Of a DNA stretch of 64,000 bases, positions 40,500 to 52,746 are shown piece by piece. A program made the translations under genes and the position numbers. Below the pieces are notes generated by a model. The model had not been told where the DNA came from, did not search any database, and saw nothing but the letters and a program-made list of their open reading frames with translations. The DNA is from Hormiphora californensis (Eukaryota; Ctenophora; Tentaculata; Cydippida; Pleurobrachiidae), in NCBI GenBank assembly GCA_020137815.1, contig CM035362.1, positions 460,605 through 524,604 of the forward strand, given 5' to 3'. Position 1 is the stretch's first letter, and every line of letters starts with the position of its first letter.

Positions 40500-42065
40500 T
40501 TGACCAATTTGCAAGATCGACTAGGCCACCCTGCATTGTATATACATTATACAGTAGTAAGATGGCATTGCATTGGTGGATTTGAATTCCAAATACCAGA
40601 TAATCGATATATTATCCATGATCTGATTTCAAATATTAGAGGTCTTTGCCGCTGACCTAAAAGTAAAGGTCATTTAAAATGTCAGACTGAATACTGTCCT
40701 GGAAGGTGAAAATCGGGTTTCATGGACATACATAAGCTTAACTTGCGGCACGCGCGTATATTTCACTTCTTTATCTGCGCGGCATAAGTAAATACTCGCG
40801 CGCCGCGCGCGTTTCGTTTCAAAAAGCCAAAATCGTGAAACTTTTCAATGAAGTTTTTTTCTGAAGAAAAAAAAACAACAGAAAAATGTCTCTAAGAACC
40901 AGCTTTGTTGTTGAATTTCACTTCACAATCAGTCGAAATATATGTTACACTCTATCATTATATTCCAAACTTATTCCTATATTTCCCGCTGTTGGTTGCC
41001 TGCTGCGCAGGGAAGGCCTTCGGCCCAGCAAGTCCCTGGGTGTCCGGGGCCAGGGGCGGCAGCCTCGGTCAGGGGGCGTGGGGGGGGGGGGGGTAAAACC
41101 CCCCACAAGCAGGGTCCAGGGGCGTAGGGGGCAGAAAGAGCCCCCCCCCCCGAGAATTTCTGATATTTTAGGCGTTTTTAAACGATTTTAAGAAGACGTC
41201 TGACATAGATCAGTCGAAAGCTCCTGTTCTTAATTGAATATTAGTACTGCAAAATCGTTGTTTCTCTTTAATTGATTTTAAGCATTTCTGAACTCCTGTA
41301 GAAAATGGGGGAAAAATGAAAGTTTTCTGATCACGAGAAAAAATCCTCTGTGCGCACACAGAACCGGACACCCTGGTCATGTCAAATTGTACTGTGGCGC
41401 ATGGAAGAACCCTCTTTATGCTCTGCCGTGCGTTACAGGTGTGCACAGTGCGCCTGGGTGTCCGGCAGAGCTCCCGACACCCGGCTGCGCGCAAATCCAA
41501 AATTTCACAGTTTTCATCGATTTTTTGAAATTCTTTTTGTTTTTTCTTCTTTTCTTTCTCTGTCTTTTTGGCCTGGGTGTCCGCGCACACCCGGACACCC
41601 ACGAGCGCCGTCCCTGCCGCTGCGAAAGGGTGAGGGGTGAGAGCTGACCATCATCCATTGATGATCCATTGGAGGTCTATTGGTGATGGTTATTAATGTA
41701 TTACTTAGCAATCTTTCAAACCTGCTATTCTAACAGTTTAACCATACAGCTTATGTGTTATGAAATTTATGACCTTGTACCGTGCAATCCCTCTTTTACA
41801 ATTTCTGGAGTGTGGGGATGTTCGACTGGACTGACACCATTATAATATGTTGACATATGTAATATGAAGTTGATTAAAAAATTATAATATCATGGTGATT
41901 ATATTTCCAGATTAGGTATATAGGATATGTGTGGACACTATTAGAGAGGTGCAGTAGGTGAATGCTAAGCCACATGTCCGGTTGGTTTGGTTGGTTTGGG
42001 GAGTGTTTCCTAGTGTCAGAGGCCTACCAACCATGGCCTCAACAATTCAACTACCTTCTCTCCAG
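40500..42065. other. Intergenic/5' region of SPRYD7, partly GC-rich
   Basis: Contains CpG-rich patches (40745-40815, 41005-41140, 41350-41625) with several TGGGTGTCCG motifs in both orientations. The first coding exon and promoter of SPRYD7 should lie here or left of it, but I could not identify them with confidence. Confidence 0.4.
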
Positions 42066-43283
42066 TCTCCCTTGATAGCAACAAAATAGGTGAATTTACC
42101 GGGAATCCCACATTATATCCCACTTTGTTTAACTGTTAAACGTCGCCCTTTGGTCGAATGTAAGACCAGTGGCAACATCGTTACCAACATCTCCCCTCCC
42201 CTCCAGGTTCAGAAACAGTGATAGTCAAGTCTGGGAGGAGGATTTGTGGGTCGGGTGGTGCGTTGGCTGATACGCCATTGAACCAAGACAAAACGTACTT
42301 TGAGATAAAAGTACAAGCATCAGGTGAGAGACATTCTGTGTGGTTACTTTATAACTATCTTAACAGCCGAATGGTTTTAGCACATTTGATAGCGCCCCTA
42401 AGAGTGCTGCCCAGATATATAATAGATCATTTTCTCGCTCTGATCTGTCTCTTTAAGTCATCGGTCCCCTGAAACAACCAGATAGGGAATAAAGAACGGA
42501 TAAATCCTTCCATCAGTAGCGAATTGGGCTCGTTGAGAAGTGTCAAAATAAGGGGGCGAGATGGCATGTCGGTAGTAGACTAGGTGCAAATTAGAGGGCC
42601 ATTTCTAGAGACACGCTAATAACACCTGGGGGAGTGGGGGTAAATCAAGATCCTTACTACCTACACATGTACATAGTTATTCGTCGATCTCTTTATCTCT
42701 CTCTATATAAACCTATCTCTCTTCCTCCAGCTCTCTATACATAAAAATCTCCCCCTCTATATCTCCAACTGTGAGAAATTTTAACTTACAAAAAACTGGT
42801 TCATCAATGCATTTTGTTGGATTTGGTGTTTAGTTCGATGATTAAAACGCGAGCGAGGGTCGAGAAAGTGAGAGTGAGAGAGAGAGAGAAAGTGAGAGTG
42901 AGAGAGAGAACGACAGTTGAAAGGGAGATACTGCAGAAGGGGGAGAGGAGAAGAGAGAGAGAGATAGAGAGGTAGAGTTAGAGAGAGCTAGATAGCTAGA
43001 CAGAGTGATAGAGAGAGAGAGCTAAATGTCTAATATCTAGCTGTGACGTCATATTAAAGTAGTGGTCCTACAGCTGAGAATGGTTACACGGATAGAGGAA
43101 GATAGAGATTAGAGAGAAGGAGTGATAGTGAGAGAGAAATACTGGGGGAGAATATATACAGAGATAGAGAGATACTGGGGGAGAGAGAGTGAAAGTGTGC
43201 ACTGTGCTCAATACTCAATACATGTGTACTTCTATGCTTCACAAACCCCTGGATTGCCTCCTGGTAGTAGACAACTCCAACTA

Positions 43284-43351
<68 letters not shown>

Positions 43352-44157
43352 GTTACATCTCTCTAGTTGCCACATCATGGATCGATGGGCCCTACAAAAA
43401 ACAACCCAATTTTCCTGATCCCACGTGACCCCATTGCTGCTCTCTGATTGGTCAGTTAGTGGTCACGTGATATGTTGCCCATGCAGTGATTGGTGGGGTG
43501 TGGAGAGGGGGTCGACAGGTGCTAGCTCCGTGAAGCTGCAGTGACAGCCGACAGGGAGAGAAGTGATAGGGAGAAAGAGAGGGAGAGAGAGACAGAAAGA
43601 ATTGATAGAAGTTGACTTTATGGAAATATATATGCCTAGTAAATGGTCCCTGTTAAGGCCACAAGGAATGGTAGTAACATTTGTCGAGCACGACACAATA
43701 AAAAGTATTACAACGATTTACCCTTTTTTGGAGGCTCACCTCAAAGACTTTTACCCCATAGTACCATGTTATTGTTGTCAGCTGTTGAAGTTGTCAACTT
43801 GTGCTCCAATGTCTGAATGGGGGGGGGGGCGTCTGAATATTTTATTGTAGGGGAAGGGAGCCCTAATTTTTGACAATATAGATATGTAGCAAATGAACAG
43901 AATACGGATTAAAGGCTATCGTTGAAAATCCTTCAATCTTTAACCAATCAAATTTTCTTACATTTTCGGAGATACTCAGATAGTAAAAGTTAAATCTACT
44001 TAAATATTTTTGAAATGCGACTAGAGAAAAGAGAGAAGAGACTAGTCGATTATCTTTGCTTCTGTGTGAGAGAGTGTAGCGTCTGCCTTTTCTCTATTTA
44101 ATCTCCGACATTGACTCAAAAAGTCCAAATGAGGTTTTAGACTCTTAAGAACAAAAG

Positions 44158-44189
<32 letters not shown>

Positions 44190-47100
44190 CGGGGAGAGAC
44201 TAGAGAGAAGACTGCACTAAGGGAGAGAAGAATAAAGAACTTTGAAAGTGGGGGGATGCAGATTGTCTGACACGGTATGATCGGAGGGATGGAGACATTG
44301 TTGTAAGGCGCGAGGAGCATTTTCTATTCCTTTTGGTAGAATTTAGCGCGCACTGATGATCGCGCGCGTACCTCAGCTTGAATTGTGGACCAACTGCAGG
44401 TCTTGATTTCCGGCCTCACTTGCAACTTTCTCAGAGGTCTGTGTGTTCTATTAATAGATTTCAATCTCCTGCTAATTCTGGTTGGATACAACAAGGAAAA
44501 GAAAATGAGAGAGAGAGAGAGAAAAAGAAGCTGTGTAATGATTTATGGACTTCCGGCCTGGAGTTCAGATACACATGATACTAAGATTTTAGTGTGGCCT
44601 GTGGGCCACTGAAGTGAAATATATAGGATTTGTGCACGTGTGGGGCGAGGTAATATTTCCCCCTGTTATCTTGTCCATATATGGTGTTATGTCCATATAT
44701 GGTGTGTACCATGAATTGGGTACGTGTTATAGGGCGAAGTAATATACAGGGTGTCCCACTGTCTTTGCGTGACCTGTGATTTTGGGTGATGAATGCGTTC
44801 CATTCAAATGTTCATAACTCATCGAAAAATAGGTCAAAACGGCTCAACCAAAAACAGTGTTGTAGAGAATTGTCAGGCGAACACTAGGGTACAAGATTGA
44901 TGTTCCAAGTCTTACCAACCGTCAGATATATCGTCTTAAAGTCAAAAATACGTGTTCATGAAATCCGACCGTGGTTCACGTTTTGAAAAAATCACAAATG
45001 CAAAGTTGCTAGGATCACATTGCATCCCTCATAAGAGTTGTAGGAAATTGTCTGGCGGTCATTTTGGTACCCGGGTTTTTGTCCTAGCTCAATGTTTAGA
45101 GTGTCTTATGACTGTCTAAAGACGAAATTCAACCAACATTTTTGAGGGGATCACGTGTCATCAACAAATCGGTAAAATGGTTTGAAATTTATAAGAGCTG
45201 GGGGGGGGGGGGGGGGGGGGTCCAGCCCTAAAAAAAGCTAAAGGTACCCTGATTTTGGTCGATAGCGTTTTTTATTTTAGCTTTTTTTAGCTTTTTTTAG
45301 CTTTTTTTAGCCCTACTTTTTATGTTTTTTTCAGCATTCATCTTGACACTTTTCCATTAAATTTTCATCCTTCCGGACGTCTATTGACTGCATTTGTTCA
45401 TTTCCTGCACATTTTTTACCATAATCTACCGTTTATGTCCATACATAGCAATTTCTGTATCCACCCCTACTGCCATTTTCTGGAGACATTTTTTCGATAA
45501 AAATATTATTCAAATTTGATAAAAATAGTTTTAAAAAAGTTAAAAAAACGTTATAAAACGTTATAATAAAAGTTTAAAAAATTTGGCGTCAGCGGGATTC
45601 GAACCTATATGAATCCACTAAAAACTCAATTTTTTTAGCCTTAAAAAAGCTAAAAAAAAGCTAAAAAAGCTAAAAAAAGCTAAAGGTACCCTGATTTTGG
45701 CCGTTAGCTTAGCTTTTTTTAGGGCTGGACCCCCCCCCCCCCCCAGAGCTTCATTGGAATCGTCTAAGGTTCATTTTGATACCATGATTTTTTCCATAGC
45801 TCTACGTTTTAGTTGCGTTATGACTGTAGGAACATGAAGATTTTTCTATGCTGAGTCTTAGTTGGTATCGGCTCACAACCCCTAATTAGGTGGCTCGGTG
45901 TCGTGTGTAATCCCATGATAATCAGCACATATCGTCTCAATTTCATCTAGACACTTGACAGGGTTGTTATGACGATTTGGCAAGGCGCCTATTAATGTGT
46001 AGGATACGCAAGTGGTCTATCCCAACCCTATCATGCACTAAGATGTTATTCAAGCAGCAATGAGCTTCATAACAGGGCAAAATGTAATGCGATACCTGAG
46101 ACCACTTTTGTGAAAATTCCAGTTCTGACAGTCATAGGACACTCTAAACATTGAGCTAGGACAAAAACCCGGGTACCAAAATGACCGCCAGACAATTTCC
46201 TACAACTCTTATGAGGGATGCAATGTGATCCGAGCAACTTTGCATTTGTGAATTTTTCAAAACGTGAACCCCGGTCGGATTTCATGAACACGTATTTTTG
46301 ACTTTAAGACGATATATCTGACGGTTGGTAAGACTTGGAACATCAATCTTGTACCCTAGTGTTCGCCTGACAATTCTCCACAACACTGTTTTTGGTTGAG
46401 CCGTTTTGACCTATTTTTCGATGAGTTATGAGTATTTGAATGGAACCCACTCATCACCCAAAATCACAGGTCACGCAAAGACAGTGGGACACCCTGTATT
46501 TCTATACGTGGCGAGTTCGGAGTTTAACAAATCCGAGAAGGATGGCATGCTGGTAGGGGGGATGTGTGAATATATATAATCACTGGGCACATATTTTCTA
46601 CCGGAATTGAATTAATCTCTACCTTACTTTCTCTTTCAGTCTTTCTCTCTTTCTCTCTTTCTCTCTCTCACACACACAAATAATCCACAGATAATCATCC
46701 AAGGGATATCCTAAGCTTTTATTTATTTAATCTTCCCTAACCTCCACATATAACCACTGCACCTAAAACCCTCCCTCTAACCACCCTCCCTCTAACCACC
46801 CACTTCTAACCACCCACGTCTAACCACCCACCTCTAACCACCCCTCATATAACCACCCACATCTAACCACCCCTTACTCCTGCAGGTAACCACTTCACCT
46901 AACCCACCTCTAACCACTCAGCCCATCTAACCACTCCTTACTCCTCCAGGTGTGTGGGGTGTTGGTGTTGCATCTCGTGATGTCTGTCTTGACAAGACCC
47001 CCCTCGGCTCATGTTCCCACACATGGTGTTTACGGCAGGATGGGACTTGTTGGCATAGCAACGAGCCCCTCTCAACTCTCTCTATTGTACCCACTGAGGG

Positions 47101-50100
47101 GGATATAATTGTAAGTAGTGCGATATTGCAGTTTTGTTATTTACAAATTACAACTTGATATCGGATTTTCCCGATTTTTTTCTCTATTTAATACTTGCTC
47201 AGATCTCATTCTGAAGTTGATATCAGTCTGTAATGTTAAACATTGATTCTAATTCTATTCCCCCACTATAATATACATCCCCTCTATTCCCAGGGTGTTA
47301 CATTTGACCATGTCCAACTGCAGTTTTATGTGAATGGAAAGTTGGCTGATGGCTGTGTCGCCTCAAACCTCCACACTCTAGTGTACCCTGTCTTTTATGG
47401 TAAGGAACACCACCACCACTCTACAGTTTCCCATTGTAATACCTTTACTTGACAACAGTTACCCTCTTACAATTTCTCCACAGTTACCCCCTTCTTTCTC
47501 GACCTCTTGCAATCCACTCGGAGATCATTAGTCCTTTGCTCGATGTAGCATGTATTATAGGGTCTTGCTCACTGACTTGTAGCTATACACGTGGCGCTAT
47601 TACCTAACGACTTGGGGCTATATCTACCTTCTTTTTATTTGGGGGGTTTCTTATCACACTAATACACTGTTATTATGATAGGAATGTGAAATAAAACAGA
47701 AATCAAATAATAATAAATATCAAATATATATAATTCTAAACTAAATCCTCTACTCTCTCCGCTGCTGAACCCAGACTACTTCCAGTCCTGTACCCACTAT
47801 CAAGACACACAGACGGAGGTAGGGGGCTGGGACTGTGACAATCTGCAGGGGTTTGAGACTCGGCTCTGCTGGGTCCAGCCGGGGTCTGACATCTCGCACT
47901 GTGGGGTAGAACATCAGCTAAGATGGGGGAACTTATGGGCGGCCGGGCTAGTGACCAATCCCCCGGTAGACGTCTTTCTTTCTTTACTCGCGTGTTTATT
48001 GGTTCCACAAATCGTGTCTAGGGAGAGGGGAGAAGGACTAAGGGATGGAGAAGTTAACTCAACAAGGGGGGAAGGGTTGTCAAAATTTATCATCTAGCGG
48101 CTTCTGTGATGGACACTGTAGCATGTAAAGAAAACAGACGAATGACAAGTCTAGTTAAGTTGCCCGACGAATGACTAGCTCCTACCTCTTTCTCCTTGAA
48201 AAAGTAGTCCACGGCACTGGGGTATTTGCTAGACAACAGTACTAGGACTCCCACTGTGCAGTTTAGTATTCCTAGAACAGGTAGAGCGAACAGGACAATG
48301 GGGCTGTATGTTAGGAATAACTGCTGGTAACCTGGAACATGTTAGGAATATGTTAGGAATAACTGCTGGTAACCTGGAATATGTTAGGAATAACTGCTGG
48401 TAACCTGGAATATTGAGTTTGTCAAACTCTGAGTTAAATGAGAAGGAGAAGAGTATACTCGATAATTTTACTAGCACCAGGGCTAGACACGGTATATGCC
48501 ATACGGATGGTCTAATTAATACTAATTAAATTAATTAAACACTAGTGAACTCTCAACTCACCAATGTGCATTTGTCTGTGCATCTTATAGGTAGTCCCCA
48601 CGAAACCAAATACAAGACAGAGTTGTATAGCTCCTGACAGTATAATTAGCTGGCCCCCTGTTGCCCTGTCACCCACCGTTAGATAGGCCCAACTCATCAG
48701 ACTCGTAACGACCGATATCCTGTGTGTGAGGGGGTGTTAATGCCCATATATGGTGTTATGCCCATATATGGTGTTATAGCCCATATATAATGGTGTTATG
48801 CCCATATATGGTGTGTACCATGATGGGTGGAGTCATACAGGAGACAAACTGACTGCTTAGACAGCTGAGTGAGTGCAAACGATCAATGGGGGACTTGTAT
48901 GGGTTTTATAAGCACTTGTAAGCGTTTTACAATCTTAAATCATACAATTCTTTCCACGATTGATTGAAGTGGGATGTGATAGAAAATAGGACTGACGGAA
49001 GATACATTCCTAATCCTTGATCACATTTAAAAGCATCTCAGTTAGTTAGGGCGGGAATGGTCTGACTGGAAAAGTTTTGTCCCTTACCAAAGAGCAGTTT
49101 TGGCTGCGTACAAGTAGGGTTGAAGATTGAATCCTAACTGGGCACCACTCCCATATGGTTGGAACTGCTCTAGAACCCATGTTACTGGGAGGGGCACGTC
49201 CCTGGTTTCTCTCTCAAACCTTCTACTATACTCCGCTGTAAAGGGGGTAGTGAGTTGTTTAGTAACTCAACAAGTAGTGAGTGGGATAATGTGGACTGTG
49301 TTCTGATAATAATTATTATTCAGTATGCAAAAAATGTGCAGTTTGCGGTTATATTATATGTGTCCGCTGAGTTGTTGAAAGAATTACTAAAGGACCGCAT
49401 AGAAATTAGAAAACTCTGGAAGACACCGAAAATATAACTGACCCATTTGAGTTTTGATCCCCAACCCCGAAAATATAACTGACCCATTTGAGTTTTGATC
49501 CACAAGCCATCCCAGGCGTGGTTGATGTAGAGAGAGAAGGTATGTTGTGTGTCTAGTAGTACCATTGTGATGCTGACCATGTCTAGTCCTATCTGAACTG
49601 TCAGAGACATGGGGGATAACCACCATGATCTGTCTGGGGAGAGGGTTAGATATTGGTTAGATAGGGAGGGAGAGGGTTAGAGATTGGTTAGAGAGGGAGG
49701 GTGATTGGAGGGTTAGAGATTGGTTAGAGAGGGAGTTAGTCATTTGAGAGGGGCTAGAAGACTAGAGCAGGTTAGATATTGGAGATTCAAGAGAGTTAGG
49801 TTTTGGAGTGTTTTGGGGGATTAGTCATATAAGAGGGATTGGATTTGGAGGGGGATTGGAATATTAGAGACTAGAGAAGTGTGGATTGGTTTCCAGGGAA
49901 CATCTCAATACTAAAATGCAATTGTGATGTTCATATTTACCTGTGAAATGTTCGTAACACATAACAGTCCCAGCAAGCCACTCGCACCAATAAAGGGCCA
50001 GCACCAACACCACTGTACTACCAGTACAATACACCACTTTTATACTAAACTGAACTTTCTGAGAGAGAGAGGGTTATAGAGTTTTAAAAGCAAAACAATA

Positions 50101-52706
50101 CAGTTAAATCAATACAATACAATAGTTAATTGAATAAATAACTTGATAATTAATAACAATATTTCAATTTGCACCTACCCGCCTGATAGAAGGTATGACC
50201 AAGAGTAACGAGGTGCACAGAGTGACCACCACTAGGGACACAACAAACCCGAAACCCAGGTCAGGAGTGTACACAAAGTCCCGGTGGATCATGTTGTCAC
50301 TACGGGGGATCAGAGTAGGGGTTAGGAAGGTATTCTGCAGGAGGGAGGGGGTTAGGAAGGGGATATTCTGCAGGAAGGGAGGGGTTAGGAAGGGGTATTC
50401 TGTAGGAGGGAGGGGTTAGGAAGGGGATAGGAGGGATATTCTGCATAAAGCATAATAAATGTCGAATGATATCTGCAGAGATAAAGTTCCTGATCAACCT
50501 TTCTATGTTAACAAGATTCGCCCCACGCAGTCCCTATTTGGTACAAATAGATATAGGCCATAGAAAGGTAGATTAGCTGCTAGGTATACCGGTTCACCAA
50601 CCAAAGATACTGGTGAAGAAAAAGACAAAATGATAAACTGTGTGTCTACATGATGATGATGTAGACTGGAATGTTGTTTACAATTGAGACTTGAGTTTTT
50701 GGCAAAAGCACTCTTTGTACATTAGACGACAGGAATCGAGAGAGAAATGGCAACAGGAATCGAGAGAGAAATGGCGACAGAGGAAGCTGATGAATAACAT
50801 GGAATTCATGATAACTTCCACGCAGCAAACAAAAGTGCAGATACAAACAAAGAGTGTTCTAAATATGGCAAATATATATCGGGAAATGGATAACTGGAAA
50901 TTGGAGATTGTATCAACAACAACAACACTGAATAAGACTGGAAATTGCTGGTAGTAGTAGTGGAGATTGTATCAACAATTACACTGTATCAACACTGTAC
51001 CAACACTGTACCAACACTGTACTCTTCTTCTTGGAGGCCGTCTCCACTGTACCAACACTACTGAATAACACTGAATTGCATGTACAGCGATTGAGTGACC
51101 TATGGTATACTGCTAATTTGGGGAATGATTTAACCGGTTACTTTCACACTATATGTCATCCCGGACTGGACGGGTAGCTGGGGGAAGAGAGAGGGGAAGC
51201 AATGAAAATGCATACTACACGCAGGGGTTGTTACTCAACAACTGAGGGGTGGAGCGTCTGTCAGCACGCTGTGCAGAGAAACGGGAGAGCTCTCCTGTTT
51301 CCAGAGAGGGGGGAGAGAAACATGAATATGAAGGAGAGGGAGAGAAACATGAATATGAAGGAGATAGAGAGAGACATGGGAGAGAGAGAAAGATAGGAGA
51401 GAGAGAAATAGGACGATGGGAGAGATAGAAGGATGAAGGGGAGTTGGAGGACTCTTTATTAGTGACGTAATAACAAAGTGAAACTCAGACATATCATCAC
51501 CATATATAATATTGGAGAACTTCTAGCAGAGCTTCTAGATGAATTCAGGACCAAAGGAAGATCTTATTTTGACATCATCCCTGCCCAAATAGTGTTTGAC
51601 AAATCCATTATATTCTTCTGGTCTCTGGAGGTGCCTGTCGAGTCCCTTTTATCGTGTATCTTGTTTTATGATCAAATGATATATATCTGGTAGGAATGTG
51701 ACACCGCCCCTGACACCGCCGCTGAAGGTGACACCGCCGCATTGTTTAACTGATCGACCCCTCACATTCGCCGGACTTTAATTAGCTAATTATTACATCT
51801 TCATCTGAAGTCTAGTTATATTATAACTTATAAGAGACTTGCCGCTTTATGTAAGCTCAGATGAACAAAATTTAATTATTCGTTGAACATTTAACTGTAA
51901 GATTAACTCAGAACGTCTGTGAACAAACAGGGAACAACAGCAATAACATCATTCAGGCACCAAAACAGTGTGTATGTGTGTAATACACAGTTTAACTGTG
52001 ATGTACTGTGTGTGTTGTAATGGGGGCCTATAAAAATCAAACCCATCACACAAAATACGTCAGACCTGATTAGTACTAGCTAGCACACAAAATACGTCAG
52101 ACCTGATTAGTACTAGCTAGCACACAAAATACGTCAGACCTGATTAGTACTAGCTAGCACACAAAATACGTCAGACCTGATTAGTTCTAGCTAGCACACA
52201 ACCCCCCACTTTGGAAAATAGTTATATTAATACCAACAGCTGCCACTAAATTGTGCATGGTAAACATGCTCTAAACTTGAGTTTGCAGTAGGTGGGTGGT
52301 GGGTGGTGTGTAATGTAACATTTAGTATACCTGCAGCAGCCCCAGTATACACAGGGTGTCCCATTCCCCCCCCCCAACTAATTGAGTGCTTCCTTCTTAG
52401 TTCAGCAGTGTGATGTAGTGTTACTGTACAGTAAAGTGCAGCACATCATGCAAGAACTAGAACTGTCTGTTGTTGGGAGGGAACTCTTCTCTCTGTGTGA
52501 GCACTAATTTGTAATAATTGGCAGATTGCACTCTGTCGGTACCGCACGAACCTCGACAAAAAGAATGAATGCCTGTACAATATAAAATATCAAACATGTT
52601 CTGACGCAACAACTGCATCTAAATAAATAGTCAGCAGAAACTCAAAAGTGTGGTCACAGCATGTACAGCTGATGTAGGCCTAGGGGCAACAATTCTTTAC
52701 AAACTT

Positions 52707-52746
<40 letters not shown>

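Noticed and set aside
42033-42089. ATG at 42033 as start codon of SPRYD7
   Set aside because: Its frame reads into a stop at the end of the exon; the conserved SPRYD7 residues are in another frame and enter through an acceptor at 42065.
45586-45635. tRNA gene on the minus strand
   Set aside because: Only a T-arm and acceptor-like 3' end are present; no A box, anticodon arm or paired acceptor stem.
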